Below, in pieces: positions 7,818-17,039 of a stretch of 62,490 bases of DNA. A model generated the notes under the pieces. That model was not told the origin of the DNA, searched no databases, and saw only the letters and a program-made list of their open reading frames with translations. A program made the position numbers and the translations under genes. Source of the stretch: Endozoicomonas acroporae (GTDB lineage: Bacteria > Pseudomonadota > Gammaproteobacteria > Pseudomonadales > Endozoicomonadaceae); contig NZ_PJPV01000022.1 in assembly GCF_002864045.1 (NCBI RefSeq), positions 1-62,490 of the forward strand, written 5' to 3'. The first letter of the stretch is position 1. Every line of letters starts with the position of its first letter.

Positions 7818-8914
7818 ACAGGCTGGTCTGGCTGTTATTGATGACGCTTGTTTTTTCGCCGATCAGTCAGGCAGTGCGTCTGGTGGACCTGGTCGATATA
7901 GAAGGTGTGCGCAAAAACCAGTTGATCGGCTATGGCCTGGTGGTTGGTTTGCAGGGTACTGGCGACCAGACCCGTCAAACCGTTTTTACCAGTCAGTCCA
8001 TGGTCAACATGCTGCGCCAGTTTGGTATTCAGTTACCCCCGGGGAGTGATCCGCGGATGAAGAATGTTGCTGCCGTCAGTATCAGTGCCAACCTGCCCAC
8101 CTTTGCCCGCCCGGGAACCACGCTTGATGTGATGGTTTCCTCGATTGGTGACGCCAAAAGTCTCCGTGGCGGTGTGCTTCTGGCGTCACCATTACGGGGT
8201 ATTGATGGCCAGGTCTACGCCCTGGCCCAGGGTTCAGTGATTGTTGGCGGAGTGTCTGCCCAGGGCGCTACCGGCACCCAGATCAGTATCAATACAACGA
8301 CGGTCGGACGCATTCCGGGAGGTGCCACCATTGAACAGTCGATCATTCCTCCAGAAATAACGTCGAATGTCGTACGATTAAATCTCAGGGAGCAGAATTA
8401 CAGCCAGAGCCGTTTACTGGTCAAGGCTATCAATGATCACTTTGGCAGTCATATTGCCTGGGGAGTAGATGGCAGCCAGATTGAAGTCACGGTACCCGAG
8501 GGACGGAATAACCGGGTGACGTTTCTGTCCATGCTGGAGACTCTGGATGTTCCCCAGGGCGTCACCCCGGCCCGCGTCGTGATCAATTCCCGTACCGGAA
8601 CCATCGTTATTGGTGCCGATGTCCGCATTCGCCCGGTAGCCGTAAGCAATGGTTCCACCACCGTGAAAGTCATGGAGCGTCCCAGCGTGATCCAGCCCAA
8701 CCCGTTTTCCATTGGGACCACACAAATCGAGGAGCAAAGCACCGTCGACATCATACAAAAAACCGGTGGCATGTTTATTGTCCCTGCCACCACCAGCCTG
8801 TCCGATATTGTTAATGTGGTGAACAGTGCCGGACTGACGCCCAATGAACTGATCTCAATTCTCCAGGCTATCCAGGAAGCTGGGGCGATGGAGGGTGAGC
8901 TGGTGATCATGTGA
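7814..8914 (+). CDS. flgI: Flagellar P-ring protein FlgI
   Basis: FlgI is the periplasmic P-ring subunit, 366 aa. A TTG start overlapping the flgH stop places the signal peptide (MNRLVWLLLMTLVFSPISQA) exactly at the N-terminus. Mature family motifs follow: VRLVDLVDIEGVRKNQLIGY, GLVVGLQGTGDQ and, near the end, 'GLTPNELISILQAIQEAGAM'. The gene stops one base before a palindromic element at 8915. Confidence 0.95.
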   Translation: MNRLVWLLLMTLVFSPISQAVRLVDLVDIEGVRKNQLIGYGLVVGLQGTGDQTRQTVFTSQSMVNMLRQFGIQLPPGSDPRMKNVAAVSISANLPTFARPGTTLDVMVSSIGDAKSLRGGVLLASPLRGIDGQVYALAQGSVIVGGVSAQGATGTQISINTTTVGRIPGGATIEQSIIPPEITSNVVRLNLREQNYSQSRLLVKAINDHFGSHIAWGVDGSQIEVTVPEGRNNRVTFLSMLETLDVPQGVTPARVVINSRTGTIVIGADVRIRPVAVSNGSTTVKVMERPSVIQPNPFSIGTTQIEEQSTVDIIQKTGGMFIVPATTSLSDIVNVVNSAGLTPNELISILQAIQEAGAMEGELVIM

Positions 8915-9071
8915 GGAACTGTCCTGAAATAACTTCCTCATTTCCAATCTTATCCAGTGAAGAAAAAACCTTGCCACGGAGACACGGAGACACGGAGAAA
9001 AGAAATTTCTTTTTCCTCTGTGACTCCGTGCCTCCGTGGCGAAAAAGAGGAAGTTATTCAGGAACAATTCC
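8915..9071. repeat. MITE-like palindromic element, family 2, copy A (flgI-flgJ)
   Basis: The element is 157 bp with inverted ends: GGAACTGTCCTGAAATAACT on the left, and the right end read backwards is GGAATTGTTCCTGAATAACT. Inside, a hairpin is made of TTGCCACGGAGACACGGAG and its complement CTCCGTGCCTCCGTGGC. It begins right after the flgI stop and ends 16 bp before the flgJ ATG. The same element recurs at 14872, 15693, 17571, 38532 and, as the hairpin alone, at 39940. Confidence 0.88.
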
Positions 9072-9087
9072 CAATCGGAGGTTTGCC

Positions 9088-9375
9088 ATGGTTTTCACGC
9101 CGCTATCCCACCCCACCCACCCTATACTCCCCCTTGATGCGGGGGCCAGCAGGCCGGTCACCGGCAGCAACCGTGATTGCGAAGCATCATCCAACGACTT
9201 TATGCGGGTGTTACTGGGGGAAGTGACCCGTCATCTGCAGAAAACCTCAGGACTGTTCGCCGGCAAAGAGCACAACGGCACAGCATCACTGTTCCAGAAC
9301 GAACTTGCCGGAGCGTTGCTGGCACAGTGTCTGGCGGACCGGCTGACGGAAAAACTGTCCGGTGACCAGCCATGA
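9088..9375 (+). CDS. flgJ: Rod-assembly protein FlgJ, rod-scaffold domain only
   Basis: The 95-aa protein has the N-terminal rod-scaffold pattern of FlgJ (CEASSNDFMRVLLGEVTRHL and QNELAGALLAQCLADRLTEK). It lacks the C-terminal peptidoglycan hydrolase domain of polar-type FlgJ; short FlgJ proteins are known in other systems, where a separate hydrolase must open the wall. The ATG at 9088, behind CGGAGGT, is chosen. A longer in-frame reading to 8911 only translates the palindromic element. Its stop overlaps the flgK ATG. Confidence 0.82.
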   Translation: MVFTPLSHPTHPILPLDAGASRPVTGSNRDCEASSNDFMRVLLGEVTRHLQKTSGLFAGKEHNGTASLFQNELAGALLAQCLADRLTEKLSGDQP

Positions 9376-11030
9376 CCGTCAACCATATCGGGCTTAGCGG
9401 GGTAAATACTGCCGATATTCTGTTAAATAATACCGCCCATAATATTGCCAATGCCGAAACCCCCTGGTTTAGTCGGCGTCAACCCGTATTGATTACCCAG
9501 CAGAGCCACTGGGGCGGTTTGCTGAACCAACTGGGTGGCGTCAGAGTGCTTTATCTGATACAGGTATCGAACGACTATCTTAACGACCAGGTGTTTCGCG
9601 CCAGTGCCAGCCAGTCAATGGCAGACAGCTTTGCCGTACCCATGGTTCAGCTGGACCAGTTGCTCGGCGGGGATGATACCGGGTTAACCCGGGTGCTCAA
9701 TGGCTTTATCGGCAACCTGCAACGGCTGGAAACACGCCCAGAATCTCTGCCCCTGCGCCAACAATGGCTGGGCAGTGCCGGACAACTGGTGGACCGTTTT
9801 CATACCCTGGGTCAGCAGCTGCAGGTCATCTCGCAACAACAGACCAGCCAGATCAGCAATGTGATCACCGAGGCCAATCGGCTGGGCGCGGCCATTGCTG
9901 ATCTCAATAAACAGATCATCGAAGGCAATGGCTCCAATCATAAAATCAGCGATGGCAACTATGCGGACCTGCTGGACCAGCGGGACAACCTGATTAATCA
10001 GCTGTCTGAACAGGTATCGGTGGAGGTTTATCGCAACAGTAATAATGCCGTTAACCTGGTGATTCCATCCAGCCAGGGGGCGATTCCCCTGATCATTGGC
10101 ACGCAGTATTTTGACCTCAGTATCAACCCGGACGCTGCTGACCCAATGAACCCCGATGTGATGGTCAATATCCCGGGCGTCGCTGTTCAGGTCACACCGC
10201 AGCAGGGCCGGTTGGCAGGGCTGCAAAAGCTCCATCGGGATGGGCTGATGCCCGTCATCAATCAGCTGGGGCGGATGGCGGTGGTGCTGGCCTCGGAAGT
10301 GAACTCTCAGCTGGAGCTGGGTGTTGATCTGGCCGGTGATAAAGGTAGGCCTCTGTTTCAGGATATCAACTCAACATCGGCTATGCAGCAGCGGGTCCTG
10401 CCGGCAACGGTTTCGGGGACGGAGGCATTGACCGTTGCAATCGGCGATATTTCCCAGCTGGTGCCATCGGAATACCAGCTGGTATTTACGGCTTCTGATC
10501 AATGTCGTGTAACCAGACTGTCGGACGGGCAATCATTCAGTGGTAGCCTGACGGCAGCGACGCCTTTTACCATTGATGGCCTTACCATTCACCTGACAGG
10601 AACACCGGCTATCAATGATCAGTTCCTGCTAACACCTTGGCGCCATGAAGCCACACAATTGCGTATTGTTCTTAACGACCCTGAGCAGTTGGCGTTTGCG
10701 GCACAAGGCTCAGGACCCGGCGACAACCGGAATCTGCTGGCACTGCTAGGCTGTTTAAACGGTGATTCTGCGAGCTCTCCTGATGTACTGGAAGCTAATA
10801 TTTTACTTCAGTCGTTTGTTGCCAACCAGACGGCTTCCGCTGTACGACAGAAGAAAACCAGTCAGAGTTTATATCAGGCTGCGGTTGCCGAGAGGGAGGG
10901 TCTCAGTGGTGTTAATCTGGATGAAGAAGCGGCTAACCTGCTGCGATTCCAGCAGTTCTACCAGGCCAATGCACGTCTGTTACGAACCAGTCAGATGATT
11001 ATTGATGAATTGCTGGCAGTTTGTCGGTGA
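9372..11030 (+). CDS. flgK: Hook-filament junction protein FlgK (HAP1)
   Basis: FlgK, 552 aa, is the first junction protein between hook and filament. It begins NHIGLSGVNTADILLNNTAH then NIANAETPWFSRRQPVL, the FlgK signature. It has 'DGNYADLLDQRDNLINQLSE' around residues 195-214, and ends SGVNLDEEAANLLRFQQFYQ and ANARLLRTSQMIIDELLA, which is canonical. ATGA overlap with flgJ suggests coupled translation. FlgN is its expected chaperone. Confidence 0.94.
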   Translation: MTVNHIGLSGVNTADILLNNTAHNIANAETPWFSRRQPVLITQQSHWGGLLNQLGGVRVLYLIQVSNDYLNDQVFRASASQSMADSFAVPMVQLDQLLGGDDTGLTRVLNGFIGNLQRLETRPESLPLRQQWLGSAGQLVDRFHTLGQQLQVISQQQTSQISNVITEANRLGAAIADLNKQIIEGNGSNHKISDGNYADLLDQRDNLINQLSEQVSVEVYRNSNNAVNLVIPSSQGAIPLIIGTQYFDLSINPDAADPMNPDVMVNIPGVAVQVTPQQGRLAGLQKLHRDGLMPVINQLGRMAVVLASEVNSQLELGVDLAGDKGRPLFQDINSTSAMQQRVLPATVSGTEALTVAIGDISQLVPSEYQLVFTASDQCRVTRLSDGQSFSGSLTAATPFTIDGLTIHLTGTPAINDQFLLTPWRHEATQLRIVLNDPEQLAFAAQGSGPGDNRNLLALLGCLNGDSASSPDVLEANILLQSFVANQTASAVRQKKTSQSLYQAAVAEREGLSGVNLDEEAANLLRFQQFYQANARLLRTSQMIIDELLAVCR

Positions 11031-11035
11031 GACCG

Positions 11036-11962
11036 ATGCGGGTAAGTACAGCACAACAGCAGGCCATGGTTTTGCAGGATCTGCAGAACATCAGTCAGCA
11101 CCAGCTGGAAGGCTGGAACCAGGTGGCCACGGGCAAACAGATAACCCAACCAGCCAAGGCTCCGGGCAGCTGGACGCAACTGCAAAGTGTCAACAGAGAG
11201 ATCAGCCAGACCGGCCAATACCTGAATTCCATTACTGCCCTGACGTCCCAGTTTCAAATGGAAGATACCCTGTTGCAGAGTTACACAGGCTACCTGCAGG
11301 ATATCCGTGCGCTGGTGCTGCAGGCCAACAACCCCGGGCTGGCAGCGGTGGACCTGGCCACCCTCGGGCAGCAGGTTGTGCAGTGGCGAAACGCAATTAT
11401 CGGGCTGCTGAACAGCCGTGATGCCGAAGGTTACTACCTGTTTGCCGGTTCCCGGACCAGCACACCGCCGGTGACGGTTTCAACGGCCAGTGATGGCAAT
11501 GAATCGTTTGTCTTTAATAACAATAACGACATACGGCAAATAACAGTCGCCTCCGATATAACAATGTCGTCTACGGACAGTGCTGAGTCTTTGTGCTTTA
11601 CTGTGGACGACGGTGGATCAGGTTTTAATGTAATCCTTATGCTCGGTCAGATAGCGCAGACACTTCAGGCTCCACCCGCCAACCTGTCAACGCTGCTTGC
11701 CGGTTACCTGGTACAGCTTGATCAGGCACAGAATCAGGCTGGCAGCGTTCATGCCGCCCTGGGAACCCGAATGAAAGCACTGGATGGTATTCGCAGTGAC
11801 CTTCACGAGGCCAGGTTGTACTTTCAGGAACAGGCAGGGCAGCTGGGTGATCTGGATTATATCAGTGCCATCAGCCATCTGAATCAGCAGAAAGTACAGT
11901 ATGAAGCCGCTCTTAAAGGGCTTTCTGAGGTAGCGAACCTGTCGTTATTTGATTATCTCTAG
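11036..11962 (+). CDS. flgL: Hook-filament junction protein FlgL (HAP3)
   Basis: FlgL joins FlgK to flagellin. The ATG at 11036 gives a normal start (MRVSTAQQQAMVLQDLQNIS). A TTG at 11021 lies inside the flgK end and is less likely. Flagellin-like N-terminal helices (GWNQVATGKQITQPAKAPGS) and a C-terminal helix with ISHLNQQKVQYEAALKGLSE support the call. At 308 aa it is of usual length. It ends 9 bp before the flagellin gene. Confidence 0.9.
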   Translation: MRVSTAQQQAMVLQDLQNISQHQLEGWNQVATGKQITQPAKAPGSWTQLQSVNREISQTGQYLNSITALTSQFQMEDTLLQSYTGYLQDIRALVLQANNPGLAAVDLATLGQQVVQWRNAIIGLLNSRDAEGYYLFAGSRTSTPPVTVSTASDGNESFVFNNNNDIRQITVASDITMSSTDSAESLCFTVDDGGSGFNVILMLGQIAQTLQAPPANLSTLLAGYLVQLDQAQNQAGSVHAALGTRMKALDGIRSDLHEARLYFQEQAGQLGDLDYISAISHLNQQKVQYEAALKGLSEVANLSLFDYL

Positions 11963-11971
11963 GAGGCTGTT

Positions 11972-13474
11972 ATGGCCATCAGTATCAACACCAATATTCC
12001 ATCAATGCAAGCCCAAATCAGTCTGGAGCGGGCCCAGAACGGTCTTGATACAGCGATGCAAAGGCTCTCGACCGGTTATCGCATCAACAGTGCCGCTGAC
12101 GATGCCGCCGGGATGCAGATCAGTAACCGGATGAGTTCACAGATTAATGGCCTGAGTGTGGCGGTGCGTAATGCCAATGACGGCATCTCTATTGCCCAGA
12201 CGGCGGAAGGGGCCATGACGGAAACCGCGTCTCTGCTCCAGCGGATGCGGGACCTGGCAGTACAGTCCGCCAGTGACAGCAACAGCAGCGATGACCGGAT
12301 TGCCCTGAACGGGGAGCTGAAACAGCTGGGGGCGGAACTGAACCGGATTGCCGAGTCCACCACCTTTGCCGGACAGAAATTGCTGGATGGTTCGTTTGTT
12401 GACAAGAACATTCAGGTGGGTGCCTACGCCAATGAGATTATTACCGTCAATGTCAATAGTGTCAGCGGTAAAGACATTGGTATCATGAAGGGGGCAACGC
12501 TTACATTTCCTGGCATGGCTCTGCCGGGAACAACCGCCATTGCAGCACAGAGCCTGACGATCGGGGTTAATGGCAATGAAAGCAATATTTCCATAGAGGC
12601 CGGGGATAGCGCCCAATCCATTGCCAGTAAGGTAACGAGCGCGGTATCCAGTATGAGCGGGAAGGCAAAGACATCGGCATTAGTGATCTTATCAGCCGGA
12701 GATTCCTCCACCTGGGATACAAGCGACACCATTTCCCTGACCGTTAATAACACTACTAAAACCTCGCCAAAGACTGCCGCCACTATTGCTGAGGCCGCAG
12801 AAAAACTGGCGGAAGAGCTGGCTTCTTTGGCAAATCTTGAGGCAACGGTTGATAAAACAACGGCAACCAGCCCTAAAATAAAATTGGTTGATAGCAGTGG
12901 TAAGAATATCACCCTGTCTGCATCTTCTACAGAAGGAGGTTCAGGTTCTAATAGCCTTACCTTCACTGCCGAAGCCCGGCCACTCGATTATGCAGGTGAT
13001 GCAACTGAGGAAGCAAAGTCAATTACGTCAGAAAAGATGACCGTCGTGGGTGATATTAAGTGGGTCGGTTCGGATAACAACGCCACCTATACCATGAAAA
13101 GCGATGGCAGTTTAGTGCCAACGCTCGCCACTGCCACAAAGGAAGCCCAGTCTGGTAGTATGCCGGTAGATTCCATCGATATCACCACTTATGCTGGTGC
13201 ACAGCAAGCCATCAAAATCCTTGATCACGCAATAGCCGACGTGGATTCCAACCGGGGCACACTGGGTGCCATTCAAAACCGCTTCCAGCACACCATCTAC
13301 AACCTTCAGAACGTTCGGGAGAATATGATGGGCTCCCGAAGCCGGATCAAAGACACCGACTATGCCAGCGAAATGTCCAAATTGACCCGGGATCAAGTGC
13401 TGAAACAAGCCAGTATGTCCGGCCTGAACCGGGCTAACACCATGCAGCAGGAAGTCCTGGCTTTGTTGCAGTGA
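11972..13474 (+). CDS. fliC: Flagellin (lateral filament protein, LafA-like)
   Basis: The 500-aa filament subunit has conserved D0/D1 ends. The N-terminus has [40 protein letters not shown] and [20 protein letters not shown]. The C-terminus has '[20 protein letters not shown]' and '[20 protein letters not shown]'. The '[11 protein letters not shown]' segment is the part recognised by TLR5 in other flagellins. A central variable domain of about 250 residues, rich in Thr and Ser, makes it larger than the ~285-aa lateral flagellins of vibrios. It sits in the operon with a strong AGGAGG site and no separate sigma-28 promoter that I can see. Confidence 0.95.
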   Translation: MAISINTNIPSMQAQISLERAQNGLDTAMQRLSTGYRINSAADDAAGMQISNRMSSQINGLSVAVRNANDGISIAQTAEGAMTETASLLQRMRDLAVQSASDSNSSDDRIALNGELKQLGAELNRIAESTTFAGQKLLDGSFVDKNIQVGAYANEIITVNVNSVSGKDIGIMKGATLTFPGMALPGTTAIAAQSLTIGVNGNESNISIEAGDSAQSIASKVTSAVSSMSGKAKTSALVILSAGDSSTWDTSDTISLTVNNTTKTSPKTAATIAEAAEKLAEELASLANLEATVDKTTATSPKIKLVDSSGKNITLSASSTEGGSGSNSLTFTAEARPLDYAGDATEEAKSITSEKMTVVGDIKWVGSDNNATYTMKSDGSLVPTLATATKEAQSGSMPVDSIDITTYAGAQQAIKILDHAIADVDSNRGTLGAIQNRFQHTIYNLQNVRENMMGSRSRIKDTDYASEMSKLTRDQVLKQASMSGLNRANTMQQEVLALLQ

Positions 13475-13482
13475 CTCATTGA

Positions 13483-14829
13483 ATGAATACGGTTGCGCCA
13501 CTGCCGGGCAGTTTTGATCTGGGGACTGTGGTGGATGCTGTGGTCAATGCTGACATGGCACCCTCGGAAAATGCCCTGAAACGGCGGGAAAATCAGCTGT
13601 CCCGGGAGCAGGATCTGATGGTTTCGGTCTATCAGGCGGTCAGTAACCTGCAGCACTCCGCCCGGGCGCTGGTTCAGGAAGCCAGTCTCAACAGTCACCA
13701 TGTGAATGGCAATGGCCACAGTCTTGGCCGCTGGGTTGCGGTGTCCAGTGAGTCCGACCGGGTTGGCGTCAGCGTCAGGGGTCGTCCTGATCCCGGCAGT
13801 TATCAGCTGTCGGTCCATCAGCTGGCCTCACCGCAAATTATGACCAGCCCGCCGTTTGCCAGAGATACCACCTTTAAAGACGCAGGTACGCTGGATCTCG
13901 CCCTTAATGGTGGGCACTGGACGGTTAATATTGTTGCCAACAGCACCCTGGCGACCATCGCCAAAGCCATTCAGCTGGGCACTCAGGGGAAAGTCCGGGC
14001 AACGGTCATTAACGGCAAGGCGGGGCAACAGCTGCTGCTGACCGGTGCAGAAAAAGGGGCCGATCTTCGTATGACGCTCAGTGGCACCGGAAGCGGTGCC
14101 AGGCTGGCAGAGATCATGTCAGAACAGGTGGCTCCGGCTGATGCCCTGATCAGTATTAACGGCGTCACCCTGTATCTGCCCGGCAACGTCAACCAGCCCG
14201 CCATTAGCGGGCTGAGCCTGACCCTGAAACAGGCCGATCCTGACCGGCAGCTATACATTGAGGTCAGCCAGGATGTTGAGGCGTTGGTCAGCGCAATGTC
14301 GGAATTTGTCAATCACTGCAATAACCTGCTGCAAGCCAGTGACCCCAGGGACAACCAGGGCCTCCAGATCGATGCGGGCACCCCCGCCTCCCTGAGGGGA
14401 ATCAGCAGTCAGTTGCGTAAACTGGTCAACGCCACGTCTGCAGATACCGGGTTAAGCAGTTCAGAGCAGATCACCAGTTTACTGGATCTTGGGGTCAGTA
14501 CTGAGCGCAACGGTTTATGGTCTCTGGATGAAGCCTGGTTTCGCCACCAGCTGAATGCCATGCCCTACCAGGTCCTGCAGTTTCTGTCGGACCGGGAAAA
14601 GCCGGTGCTGGCACTGGCGCAGAAAATGGACACGCTGTTATCGGGCAGTGGCCCTTTAATATCGAGGATCAGTTATCTGTCACGGGATTTGCAACGGCTG
14701 GCGTCGGACCAGTATGCACTGGATATGAGACGACAATTGCTTCATCAGCGCACCAATCAGCAGTTTTTAAATATGGAGCAAACCGTACAGCGCATGAACC
14801 GGAACCTGGCCTATGTTGACACTATTTGA
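13483..14829 (+). CDS. fliD: Filament cap protein FliD (HAP2)
   Basis: FliD caps the filament and folds incoming flagellin. The protein is 448 aa. The N-terminus has 'DLGTVVDAVVNADMAPSENA' and 'LKRRENQLSREQDLMVSVYQ', in the FliD_N pattern. FliD_C features follow (ISSQLRKLVNATSADTGLSS, 'ITSLLDLGVSTERNGLWSLD'), with a C-terminal coiled coil. The first ATG lies 8 bp after the flagellin stop. The order flagellin-fliD-fliS matches lateral clusters (lafA-lafB-lafC). Confidence 0.92.
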   Translation: MNTVAPLPGSFDLGTVVDAVVNADMAPSENALKRRENQLSREQDLMVSVYQAVSNLQHSARALVQEASLNSHHVNGNGHSLGRWVAVSSESDRVGVSVRGRPDPGSYQLSVHQLASPQIMTSPPFARDTTFKDAGTLDLALNGGHWTVNIVANSTLATIAKAIQLGTQGKVRATVINGKAGQQLLLTGAEKGADLRMTLSGTGSGARLAEIMSEQVAPADALISINGVTLYLPGNVNQPAISGLSLTLKQADPDRQLYIEVSQDVEALVSAMSEFVNHCNNLLQASDPRDNQGLQIDAGTPASLRGISSQLRKLVNATSADTGLSSSEQITSLLDLGVSTERNGLWSLDEAWFRHQLNAMPYQVLQFLSDREKPVLALAQKMDTLLSGSGPLISRISYLSRDLQRLASDQYALDMRRQLLHQRTNQQFLNMEQTVQRMNRNLAYVDTI

Positions 14830-14871
14830 CCTACTTGACCTGCGTGACCTGATTTTCACCACTGGAAATAA

Positions 14872-15026
14872 GGAATTACCCCTGAATAACTGCCTCTTTT
14901 TGCCACGGAGACACGGAGGCACGGAGAAAAGAAAAATCTTTTCCTCTGTGTCTCCGTGTCTCCGTGGCAAGGTTTTTTCTTTACTGGATAAAATCGAAAA
15001 TGTGGCAGTTATTTCAGGACAGTTCC
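14872..15026. repeat. MITE-like palindromic element, family 2, copy B (fliD-fliS)
   Basis: The same 155-bp element as at 8915 but in opposite orientation: it opens GGAATTACCCCTGAATAACT and closes ATTTCAGGACAGTTCC. The internal hairpin is TTGCCACGGAGACACGGAGG with its complement. It lies between fliD and fliS and ends 12 bp before the fliS ATG, so it could shape translation of fliS or the transcript end after fliD. Confidence 0.87.
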
Positions 15027-15038
15027 CAAGGGGCGATT

Positions 15039-15467
15039 ATGAAGTCTCCAGCCACTGAGTACACCCGGCATCAGTACGGGCACCTGGCCCGGAAAGAGAG
15101 TGTTTTCCAGCAGACCTCCCTGCTGTACCAATTATTCCTGGATGACCTGGACCGCTGCCACGGCCATATCAACAGTGGTGACAGTGCCGCTCGCGGAGAG
15201 CGGATTCACCACGCCCTCTCTATTTTGATGGTATTAAGAAACCAGGCCCTTGCCATGGTCGACAATCAGCAAGGTCAGCCCCCGTCGGCCAATGAACTGC
15301 CCGCCCGGCTGCTTGAATTATATGACCACTGCCTTGCATGTCTGACATCCGTGATCGCTGATAATGATACTGCCCCCCTGAATACCGCCCGGTCTATGAT
15401 CGATACGGTTAAAGGTGCCTGGGATGAGTTGGCCTTACAGCAGGGGCAGATGACTGAGACTTGTTAA
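15039..15467 (+). CDS. fliS: Flagellin export chaperone FliS
   Basis: This 142-aa helical cytoplasmic protein is predicted to bind the flagellin C-terminus before export. The family pattern can be followed: KESVFQQTSLLYQLFLDDLD, then ERIHHALSILMVLRNQAL, and 'ARLLELYDHCLACLTSVIAD' near the end. The start at 15039 (AAGGGG site) is preferred, because the longer in-frame reading to 14964 only translates the palindromic element. It corresponds to LafC of lateral systems. Confidence 0.8.
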   Translation: MKSPATEYTRHQYGHLARKESVFQQTSLLYQLFLDDLDRCHGHINSGDSAARGERIHHALSILMVLRNQALAMVDNQQGQPPSANELPARLLELYDHCLACLTSVIADNDTAPLNTARSMIDTVKGAWDELALQQGQMTETC

Positions 15468-15472
15468 GGCTG

Positions 15473-15540
15473 GAGCCTGTCTTTTGCGGGCAGCGGGTGG
15501 CGGGAAGCGGGCAGCGCTTACTGAAATGTCGAAGTTATTA
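15473..15540. repeat. GC-rich dispersed repeat fragment (family 4)
   Basis: The words GGGTGGCGGGAAGCGGGCAG and CGCTTACTG here recur at 38790-38817, and related sequence without the second half occurs at 28004-28080. It lies between fliS and fliK. No gene is visible in it; it appears to be a decayed dispersed repeat. Confidence 0.55.
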
Positions 15541-15640
15541 ACAGCCATAAGCAGAAAGTTCGGTTCCCCTGACCATGCCATGGGATGAACAGGGCGATGA
15601 AAGAGCCCGCCTGTTTATCGTAAACAGAGAGCCATCTTTT

Positions 15641-16999
15641 ATGAATATTGAGACAGTTGGCACTGAGACTGACCGTGTGATCGACGCACTTCGGAACAGT
15701 CCTGAAATAACTTCCACATTTCCGATGCTATCCAGCCAGGAAAGAACTTTGCCACAGAGACACGGAGGCACGGAGGAAAAGATTTTTTCTGTTCTCCGTG
15801 CCTCCGTGTCTCCGTGGCAAGAAGTTATTCAGGGACAATTCCTTCCAGCCTCGTATTCCCGGGAGGCGATAACCGGGCAGCTGTCTGTACAGAACGGGTT
15901 GGTGCAGAACGGACTGCCGGAGGAAGATGAGTTTCAGGCAATTCTGCAGCAGATGATCGAACCTCTGGGACCGATAAATCCTGAGGGGGCTTCGAATCCG
16001 TCTTTACATTCCGATTTACCATCGACTATCTACACCAACACAGCGGATTTCGGGGACGACATACAGGCAATTGAGTGGGCAACGACCACAGATGCAGAAG
16101 TTCCAGCGGTTCACCCTCACCCCGAATTGACGTTAAATTCACAACACTTGCCGTCTGATCAACTGACCCGGAGACCAGACCCGGTAGAGATGGGGCCAGT
16201 TAAGCCTGACCATCCGGGGGAAGAGGCTTCCGGCCAGGCGGTGTTACCTGACGTTCAGCAAACCATGGAGATTGGCTCGCTGCGTCAGTCTGCACAGCTT
16301 TCTATGGTAGCCACACAAAAGCGAATACTGTCGAATCAGGAGGCCTTAGCCCCAGAGTCAACCCTGGAGTCGTCGCCCGCCAATCAAGAAAGTCAGACAA
16401 CCATACAGCCAGTAACAGCTGAGGTATCGGATACACTTCTGAAAAGATTGGAACCTGCCAGCGTCCGCCAGCCATTGCCCGGAAGTCAATCGTCTGCAAT
16501 TCAACCGGTAACGGCCCCGGTGAAAAACTGTTTGATGCTTGGCGGGGATCGTTATGCCCGGGCCGTTGCCGAGTTTCCCGGACTGGGTACGGTGCAGGTG
16601 GTGATGACTCGCCATAACAGCGAGGTCACCGTGAATCTGCAAGCCAGCCAGCAGTCTCTGCCAACCCTTGAAAGCTGTTCCTCTACACTGCAGCAGTTGG
16701 TCAGCGACAGCATTCAGCAGATGCACATTCCCGGCAGTTCAGTGAATAAAGAAGGGCCCGGTGGTTCTTCAGCAACGGAGTCTGGGCTGAAAATAGCACT
16801 CTCATTAACCACCCCTGATCATTCCGGGTCAGGCCGGGGAAGGGAACATCCGTTGGCCGAAGAGTTGGCAGGAAGGTCTTATTTTTCTGGCACAGACGGA
16901 GATCTTTTGGCTCTAGCATCCCAAACCTCACCAGCATATCAGTCACCCATTGCTCTATCGCGGCACTTCGGTGTGGCGCTTATTGATCTGCATATTTAG
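15641..16999 (+). CDS. fliK: Hook-length control protein FliK-like, with in-frame palindrome
   Basis: FliK measures hook length and switches export specificity. The 452-aa product is weakly conserved: a Gln/Pro/Ser-rich N-terminal ruler region and a C-terminal domain around residues 290-375 (AVAEFPGLGTVQVVMTRHNS then EVTVNLQASQQSLPTLESC) that resembles Flg_hook. The strongest support is position between fliS and fliL, as lafE in lateral clusters. A family-2 palindromic element (15693-15842, exactly 150 bp) is read through in frame near the N-terminus, adding 50 residues including RTLPQRHGGTEEKIFSVLRA. The ATG at 15641 follows a GAGAG site; 15575 is an alternative. Confidence 0.72.
   Translation: MNIETVGTETDRVIDALRNSPEITSTFPMLSSQERTLPQRHGGTEEKIFSVLRASVSPWQEVIQGQFLPASYSREAITGQLSVQNGLVQNGLPEEDEFQAILQQMIEPLGPINPEGASNPSLHSDLPSTIYTNTADFGDDIQAIEWATTTDAEVPAVHPHPELTLNSQHLPSDQLTRRPDPVEMGPVKPDHPGEEASGQAVLPDVQQTMEIGSLRQSAQLSMVATQKRILSNQEALAPESTLESSPANQESQTTIQPVTAEVSDTLLKRLEPASVRQPLPGSQSSAIQPVTAPVKNCLMLGGDRYARAVAEFPGLGTVQVVMTRHNSEVTVNLQASQQSLPTLESCSSTLQQLVSDSIQQMHIPGSSVNKEGPGGSSATESGLKIALSLTTPDHSGSGRGREHPLAEELAGRSYFSGTDGDLLALASQTSPAYQSPIALSRHFGVALIDLHI
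15693..15842. repeat. MITE-like palindromic element, family 2, copy C (inside fliK)
   Basis: The inverted ends GGAACAGTCCTGAAATAACT and GAAGTTATTCAGGGACAATTCC flank the TTGCCACAGAGACACGGAGG hairpin. The copy is 150 bp, a multiple of three, has no stop in the fliK frame, and lies after codon 17 of the predicted gene. It is in the same orientation as copy A. Confidence 0.87.
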
Positions 17000-17039
17000 C
17001 CATTGTTTAACAGAGCTTTCCTATGAACATGAAGAGAAT

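Noticed and set aside
8911..9087. N-terminal extension of flgJ
   Set aside because: It only translates the family-2 palindromic element; a good ribosome-binding site lies before the ATG at 9088.
14964..15038. N-terminal extension of fliS
   Set aside because: It lies in palindromic element copy B; the AAGGGG site before 15039 marks the start.
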